Shown here piece by piece: positions 1 to 11,900 of a DNA stretch of 64,000 bases (position 1 is its first letter; every line of letters begins with the position of its first letter). The translations under genes were made by a program, and so were the position numbers. This DNA comes from Pontederia crassipes (lineage: Eukaryota > Streptophyta > Magnoliopsida > Commelinales > Pontederiaceae): contig CM060188.1 of the NCBI GenBank assembly GCA_030549335.1, positions 12,878,501-12,942,500 on the forward strand, given 5' to 3'. The notes under the pieces were generated by a model. It was given only the letters and a program-made list of their open reading frames with translations. It was not told the DNA's origin and did not search any database.

Positions 1-414
1 ACAAATAAAAAGAAAGATATATAATTGGCCTCAATATTCTTGTCTTTGACATATCGTGTTCATAATTTAAGACGAAGTAAATCCGAAGATTCCAATAATG
101 AGTCTATTAATCAAACAATTATAATGCGATGCTCCTCGAAGGAAGACCAAGAAATCTCCAATGTCAAATCTTAAGGTGACGCCAAAAAAAGGAACGTATC
201 AAATCAAAACCCTCCCTCCTCATTTTTTTTCTTTTTTTTTCCTTTTTTTTGTCTTGCCAAGAACTTTGATTGCTTGCGTTTTGACGAAGCACAATCACGT
301 GAAATTTTTTAATACCTTGGAAATATTTTTCTGATCACGCGATTTAATGATGTCGCGCCCCGAGATCGGTGCATTATGTGTGTTCCAATTTGTGGTGCGC
401 AATTCAGATTGACG

Positions 415-416
<2 letters not shown>
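1..416. other. AT-rich intergenic DNA
   Basis: AT-rich sequence with T runs near 225-250. I see no gene or recognisable element here. Confidence 0.6.

Positions 417-510
<94 letters not shown>
417..510. repeat. (CT)47 microsatellite
   Basis: An uninterrupted CT dinucleotide run of about 94 bases. The long Arg-Glu and Leu-Ser reading frames across it are artefacts of the repeat. Confidence 0.98.
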
Positions 511-512
<2 letters not shown>

Positions 513-3500
513 AATCGGCATGTGGACAACATTAGGAGAAACAGTGTAGTCATTTTGGATTTTGGAATCTTTGTTGCAGTTTGCATCATGATTTAGCATA
601 ACATGGAAACAATAACTAATTAACTTAACAATGAAAACTTATGAAATAAGAGCAGGATATTAGGATTCCAAGATATCCTACAATATGCAATGCCACTTTT
701 TTTTGCCTTTTTCCTATTACAAAAAGACCCACTGAGTTGGTATTAAAAATAAAAAAGTTAATTATTAAAAGTTTCTTAAATTATACAATGATATGCTCCT
801 CTTGAGTCTTGAAGTGTGAAAATTTTAACGTTGCAAATGTCTCAAAAATCATTAATATAGTGTGCATCGAGAAGAAGAAAACCACTCTATTTAGTCAAGT
901 GTAACAAATATTATCGAAATGAATATATAAAAGGAAATTGAATATACTGCATGGTTTATAATAGATCGATTGATCCATTGTACATGTTATTATTCATCAA
1001 AATCGTATTTATATGATAAGTCGATTGAATTGTCATTCAATACAATATACTGTAATATATAAACATACAGTATACTCATTTTATTCAAAGAAAGAATAAA
1101 TGTTTGTGATTTACGTATAATGCTAAGATACGATGCACTTAAAAATATTTGAAAATATGTTTATTCAATATTTAACAGTTGAATCTTGCTAAAAACTTGT
1201 AATTAGATGTGAATATTGGACATGTTAAACGACCAAACGATAGAAAATATAAGTACAACAATGACATATATTGTTAAAAAGCTAAAAGATATGTTCAAAT
1301 AATAGTAAGAGAAATATTTATATTATTGCTTTGTGATGTTAAAATGAGGGCATATTGTCCAATTGGAAAATAAAGAAGTACATAAACGGTGATATAACTC
1401 GAGTAATGTCATATTCTAAAAGTTAATAATATTTTTAGTATCAAAAGTAATAATGAAAATAATAATTGATCGATGACAAATATAATATAATATAATATAA
1501 ACTAATAATATTTTTTATAATATAATATAATAAGAGAGACAACTTACAACCACATGGCATGCCATGTCAACTAGTGACATACCTATAAGTCCTAATTAAG
1601 CAAAGACATGTAGTTGTGAACACAACTAAGACATGGTGTATTGGTGTGTGGCTGCATCGCCACATGCAATAAAACTGTTAGGTGGATGATTACGAAGGAT
1701 GCACAATTTGCACATGAAATATAATATATATCATGACTAGACACATATGATAGCTATGAATCTAAAGTATAACACATGTGTACAAGTAGACTTCTAACCA
1801 GTAATAATTAATATACTCCTGAGTGCATTTTAGCCAACTCCACTTTGATACCTTTTTTTCTTACAAAATTAACAAGAGAAATTACTTTGCAATTTAAATT
1901 TTGTGACGAAACTATTTTAAATGACAAATTATATTTTGATATAAATATTTGGTAATAAAGTAAAAGAAATATTCAAATTCCTCCTCCACAAAATTCATGG
2001 AAAAAAACTACATTTTCTCTCTTTTAATTTTGGTTAGTATAAAAAACATGACGTAGCATGCATGTAGAATAAAGCTGCCACGTGTACAATCAAAGAAATA
2101 CTCTAGTTAAACTATAATTATATTACACAATAAAATGGATTAATTAGCCAATAAAAAATGAAAATATATTAATAAAATTAAGGGGTGGCCAGTGAAAAAT
2201 GATCATTTAATAAAAAAAAGGATGTGAATTAATTAGCTATATATTGATTATTTTGGTAAAATAAGTGCATTTGTAAAATGCACAAAGTACGATAAGGACA
2301 TTGATAATATATTAAAAAATTGGATGACTCAAATTGAAGATTAATTAAAATATATTATGTTCAATTTCTTACAAAATCTTTTCTTTTTCAAAAAAATGGG
2401 TGAGATTACTTTGGGGTGGGGGACAAACCCTGGCAAAGTTTATAATAATTCACGAAAGGGACACTCTAAATATGCTCCACGTGTAATGAGGCTCATCCAC
2501 GTGGCGTCTTGATGTGTCGGTGGGATTTGTGGGACCGGAAGCCCGGCCAATCACAGAACCCGTAGGCCAGTGGCCAAAGGAATATGTGCTCTTCCAAGAG
2601 GGGGGAAAATAAAATGTGATAATTAGTAGAAACATTTATAAAGTTGGTACAATTATTTGTGGGGCAAATGCATGGAATATAACATGTTTTTTGCCAAAAT
2701 GTCAAATTTCACTTTAAGCTTCGAGAGCTCAGTTTTTGGAAATTTATTTTACCCTTTTCTTCTCGTTCATACATGTTTTATTTTTTCCTTCTTGTATTTA
2801 GTTACTTCGGTGTAGTCAGTTGAAAGGAAAAAGAAAAAAAATTAATAGTGATCAAAAGGTTTTGGATAATGTATTGCTGCATATTTTTAATGCATTTTTT
2901 TTTCTTTCTAGAGATCTGTCAGTGGACCATTAACTTGTATTCTAAGGAAAATAGATGAAAATGCTATTTGTGATCCTAGAGGAAGTGTATGATGATATTA
3001 TTGAATGATATTTTGTGATCATGCCTTCACAACAATCACATATGCGTATATGTACATACAAGAAAACGTCCATACTTGTCCAACTAGTATTGTCCATATA
3101 TTGTTTTTTTTCTTATTTTATTTTTCATTTATAAATAGATGCATGTTGGCGATCTTGAGCATGAAAAAGAACAAGAGGAAACATTCTTAAATAATAATAA
3201 TAATAATAATAATAATTTGTAAAGAAAGTAGGAAGGCAATATCTTTTTGGGGTGAGATGGTCATAGACTGGAATATGCAGAAAAAGGTTAATAAGAATTG
3301 ATAAATAACACGAGAAAGTTATTCTTGTTAAATGTTATTACTTCAGGATGAAGGGATAAGCAACTTATCACTTTCAAATGCTATAATACCAATTGAAGAA
3401 ACAAAAGTTCAGGATCTTTTACACGCTCAATTATTCGCACGTGAATATTTTTAGCCCATGAATTGTTGAGTTTGTCGCATACCAAAATTTCAATCCCCAT

Positions 3501-3649
3501 TAAGTAACTTGTGCGTTAGGATTTAACTTGTAAACAATTTTTCGCTATACGATCATTTATGGGGCCAGGAGTGTACAATTTGTAAATCGACTTATTGTAT
3601 AGCAAAAAAATTAATTATAATAGGTTGATCGACCTCCTTCGAATACTGT

Positions 3650-3653
<4 letters not shown>
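511..3653. other. AT-rich intergenic DNA with no gene seen
   Basis: Very AT-rich, with short TAATA-type repeats near 1480-1530 and an AAT run near 3190-3217. The only GC-richer island is at about 2460-2600, listed separately. No conserved coding sequence is visible on either strand. Confidence 0.6.
2460..2600. promoter_or_regulatory. Promoter-like island with paired G-boxes
   Basis: Two CACGTG G-box cores (2478-2483 and 2498-2503) lie 20 bp apart, with a CCAAT box about 45 bp further on, in a GC-richer patch within AT-rich DNA. G-boxes bind bZIP and bHLH factors in plants. No gene is attached to this patch in the window, so it may be an orphan promoter or chance. Confidence 0.25.

Positions 3654-3721
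<68 letters not shown>
3654..3721. repeat. (AT)n microsatellite
   Basis: A continuous AT dinucleotide run of about 68 bases. Confidence 0.97.
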
Positions 3722-3724
<3 letters not shown>

Positions 3725-3850
3725 GTGGAGCGAGGTGCCTTCTCGTGCAGGCATTGGAAGGATGGATAAGTATCATTTGTGAGTTTAATTTCACACAAGT
3801 GTTTAGTAGTCATGATGATTTAAGCATACACTTTACAAATTAAGGTCCAA

Positions 3851-3912
3851 TGTTTGAAGTCCAATGACTTCACTCAAATTAGTGTTTGAAGTCCAGTGGC
3901 TCCACTCAAATT
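3851..3912 (+). repeat. Two 30-bp near-identical tandem copies
   Basis: The block at 3851-3880 recurs at 3883-3912 with a few substitutions (both begin TGTTTGAAGTCCA). It lies between two long AT microsatellites. Confidence 0.75.
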
Positions 3913-3926
3913 TTTGCTGGCTCCCC

Positions 3927-3929
<3 letters not shown>

Positions 3930-3986
<57 letters not shown>
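3930..3986. repeat. (AT)n microsatellite
   Basis: An uninterrupted AT dinucleotide run of about 57 bases, the second within 300 bases. Confidence 0.97.
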
Positions 3987-3990
<4 letters not shown>

Positions 3991-5028
3991 CGAGGATGAC
4001 AGCAAATTAGGTTATTTAAATCAGTAACCTACCTAGCTAAGTTAATAATTAATGTAGCCACATATTTGATGGTTGTTGGTTGGGAAAGCTTTGTAGCTTC
4101 CAATGTTTTTTTTCTTCTTTGGATTGTCATAGTCATTATTATTCGACTAATCTATATTGCCCAGAAGATTAAATTAGTTCTGAACGAATTTTTTTTCACG
4201 TGTATAAAAATCGAATTCGAAACTCGCTTAAACATTAAAAAATATTTATAGTAACAAACCAACAACTAATGACGCGAACTAAGGATTTCCAATAAGTTAT
4301 CATTTTTTATCTCTTTTAGAGCGCGTGATCTCAACATCACTGATCGCGCGTCCGAATTTTTCTTTCATAATGTTTATGTCATGTTATTAGTAGATTATTA
4401 CAATTTCTCGTGACCCACAAGGATCAGCACTATTTGCTCGAAGCTAGCACTAGTTACTCCTCTGCCTCAACTTCCGAAGGCCCAACTAACCCATGTTAGT
4501 CAGCTCAATTAGCAGCAGTAGTCTTAAGCGTTCTACTTGACGAATGCTAGTAGTTTCAGATTTGAATCTTTGAATCATCATTTTAATTCTTCGTTAGTGT
4601 TCTACTTTTTGTAGACCCGGACCTAGTAAGACATAATTAATTAATTAATTAACTAAATATAAGAAGCACCTTTTTGTTCATCTACTCCTAATTTAATGTG
4701 ACTGATATAATAATGTTGCATCCGTGAAACGCATGCGAACTCACCAAAAGCTTCTAGGCACGGAAACATGCGTATCATCAAAGCTTGTCTGTTTCTTTTT
4801 GTTATCTTTTGTACATGAAACGAGTGATCGTAGTTGACGCAGGAACGGATCCATCATCCATCCACACATTTTTTTTTCTCTGATTTGCGGCCAACCACCG
4901 CAACGACAGAATTGGATTCATATTGTGGTTATTAATTGTTGCCTCTCTTGATTCTGAACAAGGTCCCACCCGAACAGGATGGTTTGCAGTTTCACATCAA
5001 GGATGTTGATTAGTTCTTTCTTTTTATT
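3987..5028. other. Intergenic DNA, nothing recognised
   Basis: AT-rich DNA between the AT microsatellite and the solo LTR. No supported gene, RNA gene or transposon ends. Confidence 0.5.
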
Positions 5029-5033
5029 ATTTT

Positions 5034-5475
5034 TGTTACGAAAAAAGGGAGAGAGAGATCGCACGAAATACAGAAGAACGTGAAGAGGAAAAAATGACGA
5101 CGGCTCTTTGTTATGGAATAACGATGATTACAAGAATGGATATCGGTCTATACCTCTAGGGAGTTTATATAGACACTCCCTTTGACAGATGATAGGAATT
5201 ACATACGGACTGAGATTCTAAATAAATCCCCTGAAAATAGGACACATATCTCGTGATAACGAAATAAATTAAATTCGAATCACATACAGAATACTCCTAA
5301 AAAATTTTCGCTCAGGGGGCTCCGCCCTCTTGCAACCCCCGTAGGGGGATCCTCCTGGATCCCCCTTTACCCCCCGCAGGCTCGCTGACCGGACAGCGAG
5401 ACCCAGGAGAATTCTATTGAAACGTCTAACTATGTAGGGGAACCAATTGAGTTCAGATTCAATACATTATTAATA
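5034..5475 (-). mobile_element. Solo LTR, family A copy 1 (minus orientation)
   Basis: A 442-bp segment flanked by the perfect 5-bp target duplication ATTTT (5029-5033 and 5476-5480). On the + strand it starts TGTTACG and ends TTAATA. Read on the minus strand it starts TATTAATAATG, a decayed TGTTAATAATG, and ends with CA. It is homologous end to end to 22117-22618 in the opposite orientation. A TATATAAA-like element and a GC-rich island sit inside. No internal retrotransposon sequence is attached, so I call it a solo LTR, left by recombination between two LTRs. The superfamily is unproven. Confidence 0.85.
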
Positions 5476-5480
5476 ATTTT

Positions 5481-7155
5481 CCTTTCCGTCTGAAGTTTAT
5501 TGCACTTTTTTTTTATTTACAGGATGAGATTATGATCTGAAGTTGTGTTCAAGAATTTGCTGTGATAATCAGAGTCTGCAGGAAAATAGTTATTGCAGAG
5601 AACATGAAGGCAAATATTAATTCATAACGAGATTGGTGTGTCAGCTTCATCGTTGATTGCAGAAAGCCACTCATTGCATGCAGTGTAAGAGTCGTGACAG
5701 TTGCAGCTTTGATTAACTGACAGCATTCAATCAACTCAGTTCCTCCATGTCTGGATCCTGAACAAGATGCATGCATGGGCTCCGCATCTGAACCATATCT
5801 CGAAGGATTTTCGGTGGAAGATCCGCATGGACGTCCGTGCCAACCCCGACGTCGTTTTCTTCCGGCCAGAGATCGATGCAGGAATTCCGTGGACATGCAT
5901 AATTTGTCTGCTCTCAGTTGTTTTGCAGAGGAGAGAACATGTTCTTTTGTTTCTCTTGATCCAAATGTGAAGCAGAAGCAGCAACAACAACAACAGCAAC
6001 ATCAAGCAACAAGCTCCCCTCACTCCTTTGCACCAATTCTGGTACCTGCAGCTGTCCTAATTTGGCACTCGTTATGTCATCTTTGCCTGCCGATCGAAGA
6101 TTCACGCGACAGTTACTAATTGAGATCTCTGCAGATTGCCAATTCTGGTACCTGCAGCGGAATCAGACTTTTTTCCATGCACTTGGAGAAAAGTTGCAGC
6201 AACAGCAATCAGCAAACTAAATGCCATTTCAGAAGCAAATCGCTGCAAAATCATTAACAACCGAAGATAAATCTTAACAAAACTAGCGACTTGATTATCG
6301 AATTTGAGACTACGAAACCTGTGTTTTAACTTGGAGTTGGAGATCTAGCAGTTAATTATTGATTTTATTATGCTTTAATCTATCAGAGTGGCCATCTTCT
6401 CCACCATGCTTGTTATTAATGTTCCTACATATTATTTTATGTAAAATAGTAATTAAAGAAATTTAATTATACTTGTAAAGATGCTGTATAACAGCTCCAA
6501 AACAAGAAGAAAATGGTCAATTCAGCATGCAAAGCCGACCGAGCACTTGGGATGTTTTGCTTGAAACATGAGCACCAGAAGAATATGAAAGCCAGCCAGC
6601 ACTTTTGGTGGCCATTGGAGTGCCAACAAGTTGGGACAAACCTCGTTCATATGATTGAAATGAAATATCATCCAATTAATCCCTTTTCCTTTTTTTTTTC
6701 TTTTTAAATGTGTTTGAGTTGCGAAAGAGCCTGAGAATCGAACTTAATACATAAAAAAAAAGAAGTGAAAGAAAAAGGCCCGAGAATTTTTTTCTTGTAA
6801 CAACGATAGAAATCTCTATCATTCATTTCTTGACATCTGAGTGGCCAGTGGGGGTGTTCACGGGAGAACATTGTTGCCTCGTTCTCGATTGCTAATAGTT
6901 GCATGCCACATTGCATGGATGTTACGAGAAAGTTGAAAATACAACAAAGCTATTAATCATATTTTAAAAAATGGATCTTATTGTTTACTAATCATCATTT
7001 TTGTATACTTCAAATTACTAATAGTTTTTAGTTTTTACTTCATTCTTGTCGGTGTTATATATGTAAAAAATGTGGAATCTTTTGAATTGTTAACGGACTG
7101 TTTAGTTTGCTCGTTTCCTTTTATCTTTTAGGTTTTAAATTTTCAGAAAATAAAT
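5481..7155. other. Intergenic DNA with uncertain coding-like patch
   Basis: A moderately GC-rich patch at about 5550-6200 has overlapping open frames on both strands, a CAA/CAG-rich stretch (5975-6005) and a repeated block around TTCTGGTACCTGCAGC near 6045 and 6144. None of the frames resembles a family I know. The remainder is AT-rich with no feature. Confidence 0.4.
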
Positions 7156-7162
7156 AATTTTT

Positions 7163-7720
7163 TAGAGGTGTTCAGCGGGTCGGATCGATCCGCGAACCCG
7201 ATGATCCGACTTGAACCAAACCAGGATTTAGGTCGGATCCGTGGTCGGGTCGGACCCGACCCGTCCTCGGTTTGGGTCGGGTAGGGTCGGAATTTTCCGA
7301 CCCGAGTTGACCCGACCCGACCTCGGTTTGGGTCGGGTAGGGTCGGAATTTTTCGACCCGAGTTGACCCGACCCGACCCGAAGGACCTGAAATTTTTTTA
7401 TTTTTTTTAATTCTTTTAGTTTTCAGCCTATATTTTATACTAAAAAATTAAAAATATTAAAATAAAATATTTTAAATATGGAAAATAATATATAAATGTT
7501 TAACAAATTATTTTACGCTTTTAAAATAAATATTATATCATATTTTTTATATTAAATAATAAAAAAGTAAGGAAAAAAATAAAAGAAAAAAAAAATATCC
7601 GATCACCCGACCCGAACCAGGTCGGATCGGATCCATCACTCTAAAGAGGGTTGACCCAACCTGACCCGATCAAAATCGAGCGGGTCGGGTCGGGTCAAAC
7701 TCGACCCGTGAACACTCCTA
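7163..7720. mobile_element. hAT-like non-autonomous element with GGGTCGG arrays, copy 1
   Basis: Terminal inverted repeats read TAGAGGTGTTCA on the left and TAGGAGTGTTCA in the complement of the right end. Directly inside each are arrays of GGGTCGG/CCGACCC that are inverted relative to each other, around an AT-rich centre. The 8-mer AATTTTTT occurs at both borders (7156-7163 and 7721-7728), consistent with an 8-bp hAT target duplication although it overlaps the TIR by a base. A second copy of the family lies at 53077-53583. Confidence 0.75.
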
Positions 7721-7728
7721 AATTTTTT

Positions 7729-8927
7729 ATTACTTCTTAAGTCGATGGAAATTTTCTATTATTATGCAACAAAACATTATTGAACCATAAAGCTATAAAA
7801 AATTATACTACAATAAAAAAAAATTTAAAAAAAGGTACTAGTATATAAAAACACATATGTAATAAAACTTTAAATAATAATATTATTATTATCATTATTA
7901 TTAAAAAGACGACCCACAATAAAATTTAAAATGAATTGGGTTAATTCAATTTATCAATATTAACAATTTCGGGTATAACTCAAATCGAACATCAAAATTC
8001 CGAAGAACTCGTGAACCACGATACTCGATTCAATATTAATTGGGTCCGATCGAGTTTTACCTAATGTAATCCATCTCACACAAGGACAAGTAGATGGAAA
8101 CATAAGAAGAAAATGTTCTACCACGTACCAACCAAAAGGCACTAACAAGACGTGCACAATTAAGACATCAAGGGCAATTAATCATTATCTTAGAATAATT
8201 AAGACTGAGTGAAAAGGGGCATTTCAACAAGAATGACCGATATAAGCTCCAGACACATCCATAATAATCATAAAGAAATAATTCACAAGTGACAAGAGAA
8301 ACACTGGTTACTGAAATAACATCATACAAATAGGATTTGTAACTAGAATGACACTAGTTACTGAAATAACATTACAGTGCCTTCGATTCATAGAGGCCTG
8401 CAACCAGTTACTGATGCATCTAAAAAAAAATGCAGCACTCAGCCGATCCCGTTTGATTAATACCAAGCCTGCAGACTTTGCTGTGGTTGAATGTCTGCAA
8501 AAGTGGTCACCAAACTCCTTGGAATGATGAAAACTTTTCCAGACATGAGCAACAGACCTACCAAGACGAATCATAGCAAACAACACAATGCAGCTTACTT
8601 GGATACATTGCAGCTCCATTGCTATAAGCTATTTTCTTGTGCATCCACCTTACTTTCTCACATAACAAAAGACTGGACACAAGATATTCATGGTAACTGC
8701 TAACTACCAAATAACATGACCACTGTGGAGCATCATGGAAAAAGATCTCTTGAAAGTTCGGGCTAATATAAACTTTGGTTGACGCATCCCTTTCCATGTA
8801 ACCACGCAGTATCTATGTTCATATATCACAACATTAATTTAAGATGACATTCCAAAAGCTTTTCATTCTTCATTACAATGCTGGTTCTTTGTTGTCCATA
8901 AAATTGTTTCTTCTTCCATCAGAAAAG
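7729..8927. other. AT-rich spacer and probable 3' UTR of the NYN/LOTUS gene
   Basis: About 7730-8200 is AT-rich intergenic DNA. From about 8300 to 8927, just 3' of the stop of the minus-strand NYN/LOTUS gene, composition becomes transcript-like and is probably 3' UTR. A 24-bp block around ACTAGTTACTGAAATAACAT near 8307 and 8350 is nearly duplicated. The exact poly(A) site cannot be read. Confidence 0.4.
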
Positions 8928-11900
8928 TCATATTGATTTACCAGTGCTAGCACCATGACTCGCATGTCTATCTGATCCTTGCACGTTAAACGATAGTGGC
9001 TGCCAGCCTTGAAATTGAGGTATTATCCATTTCTTGATGTTTATAATCACATGCAAAATCTGTAGAACATCGCCCAGAACAAGATGGTTCAAGCATGACT
9101 TTTTTAATATAGTCGCTGCATGATACCTGCAGAAACCAAACAAGATCATGTATAACAAAGAGGAAGAGCATTCAAGTCGTGACAAACAAGACAAAGCTTA
9201 TCATGCTTGATGGACATCAAGTCGTGACAAAGCTTATCAAGTAAGACAAACCACTTGCCTGCATTGGGAAGACATAATTGATGATCGACCAGCGGGTAAA
9301 CGCAGGTAACTATAAATTGCATCCCATGTAGCTGATGGAAGCTTAACATTACTGTCCATAACATTGACACATTTCCAAAGCTTATCATGCTTTCCAACAT
9401 AGAATGGCAAGTTGTCTCCTAACTTGTGCATTACAACAACTTGACGCAAAATGGCACAATCAAGGGCCGCCTTGACGTTGAAATTTGGAAAATTAATCTC
9501 CCCATAGTGGATGCAATCTGCTATATTTGCTTCAGTTGGGGCCATTCTGTCATCTTTTAGTATGTTTAAAGCACACATTATGTTTCTTATCAAATGCTCA
9601 GACTCATCACGTGGAGCTAAACATCCTGGGACTCCCCACTGTATATTGTTGGACATACTACCGTCAATCCCAGTTGGGACTGGTGGCCTTTGCATATAAT
9701 CATGACATATTATCTGTGCAGTTTCTTGACCCTTGGGATTACTGCGAAAGGAATTCAGATTGGCGACTTGGGGAAAGTATGAAGGATTGTGATGACCACT
9801 AAGGTGGGAGTCAGAAATAGTCCCCCTAGTTGGAGGACCAGGAGAAAAGGGTGGGCCATGAGGCCTTGGCATTGAAGAAAAAGGTGGATCATGAGATCTG
9901 ATTGGTGAAGGGTAAGAACTGTAGTTTTGATGATTTGAGGATGAACTTCCTGTTATATTACTAGAGTGGGAGGACAATAGGTCACTTGGCTTTAATAGCT
10001 GAGGACATTCTGGTATTTTATTGTGAGTGGAACTTTGGTTACTTTTTATGGAAGAAGGTCGAATTTGTCCTGATAAAGGCCCAGCTGATGTGTTAGTCTT
10101 TGCCTTATAGCATACATGCGGAGTTTCTCTAAGATTCTTAGCATCGGTCCTGCTAGAGTTACCTACTTCAGTTTGAAGTTTTTGAGGTGACGACTGTGGA
10201 TTAAAAGTTCCCTTATAGTTCACAGAAGCAACATCCTGTGAAACAGAACCAAACCTCATATGCACTTGATTTTGTTCCAGATGTGGATAGTCATTGTTGG
10301 TTCCCACACCACGACTCCCATTAGAAGGTTGCCTAAATTGATCAGCAGAAGTTCTAGGTACAGAGCTAGTTACCTGAGATTGATTTGGTAATTTCCTAAC
10401 ATGCTTCGATTTGTTTCTGCTGTCATCCCTTCCATTACCAGGAATCTTCTGATTCGTCTTACAACCAGAAGTAGGGAAATCACTGGACTGCATTGATGCA
10501 GCATCTGAAACACTCCTACTCGACAACTCTGCACTCGGTACACCATCATTTGTTACACTACTTGTGTAAGGGGACTCGGGCAGAGGTGGCAATCCAGCCA
10601 CAAGGTCTTTCCAGTGCCAAACACATAATGCAGCAGCATCAAGTGCTAGTGATACATTTGGTTGCCGTGCTAAAAGGACATCATATCTCCTCATTCTAAG
10701 CTGATGCAGAGCATAAGAGAAGTCACGGTCACCAGAAATCAGCAAGTAGTTAGCAGGTGGAGGATTATCAATTGCCCAGAGTAACATATCAACCAAAATC
10801 TTTTTATCACTCGCATCTTTAACACCTGAGTACAAGAAGAATGATTGCATAAACAAAAATGATTCTGCAAATAGGATACACGGTAATACATATGAAAGAT
10901 TGTCCCTGGAAAATTTTACATTTTTTCTTAAAAACCTTACATGGAGTTTATCTACTTTACATGGAAGCACAAACTGTTCGATTCTTTGAAAGGTTTCTTA
11001 CCACAAGGTCACTTCTGATTTTGCAACTACAAAGTACTCATTTAGTGCTTGAGTAAAGATATTGTGACGAATCCAAAAGCATGCAGGGACAATTCTAACT
11101 AAAAGGAAATGGATCTCAAAATTGTGAAGTCTGATCACAGGACAGGATCCCTGTAGAGCTAAATCTGGTTTAGATGGAGAGCAATATAGATTAAGAGGGT
11201 TACATCTTAATTTAGTGACCAAGATTGGCATAGGATACGACCAGAGCCAATCCTTAAGGAAGCATCTCGTGATACATAAATGTAAACATATAGGATACTG
11301 AATAATTAACTGTGTGAATTACCATATTTTCTTCATCTTCTCTTACTACTAAGCATGCTTCAAATTTTAATTAAGTATTTTTGTATAGGAGAAACCTCCT
11401 ATGGATAATTGTTTATATTTGAATATCTTTAGCAGCAAATCAAGCCATAAAGGATACGACCTATAGTCTTTGGGCAGTCGAAGTTAAAAACAAATCTTAA
11501 CCCTTATGGGCTCATTTAATTGAAGAACTGTTATCATATGAATAAGCAATATTGTTCTATAAGATAAGCTATTAGAACAGGATAAGAGAACCTATTTTTA
11601 TTTCTTGTTTGATTATTTATATATTTTAGTGCATAAGTGAAAAATTAGTTACAACATTATGCTAGTTGACCAAATTTTTAAGGAATAAGTAAATCTGCCT
11701 ATTAGGTGGAATTATTCAATATAAATTAAGTAGTTTAATAAGGTTAATTAATCTTGTAATCACAAATGTTACAGCATTAAGCGTTTGGTGGAATAAAAAG
11801 TACATCTTATTCTAACTTCTATCCTTCAACCAAATGGGCCTTGAAGGAATTGATTAAATACCTTATACCTTAGGTTTTGCATACTTGAACTAAGGCGACA

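Noticed and set aside
309..599. Long Arg-Glu and Leu-Ser repeat reading frames
   Set aside because: They are translations of the CT microsatellite and have no flanking coding signal.
9237..9258. Reading straight through or using the GT donor at 9254 in the NYN/LOTUS gene
   Set aside because: Reading through ends at a stop soon after, and the GT donor yields a C-terminus unlike the family, while the GC donor restores the conserved block.
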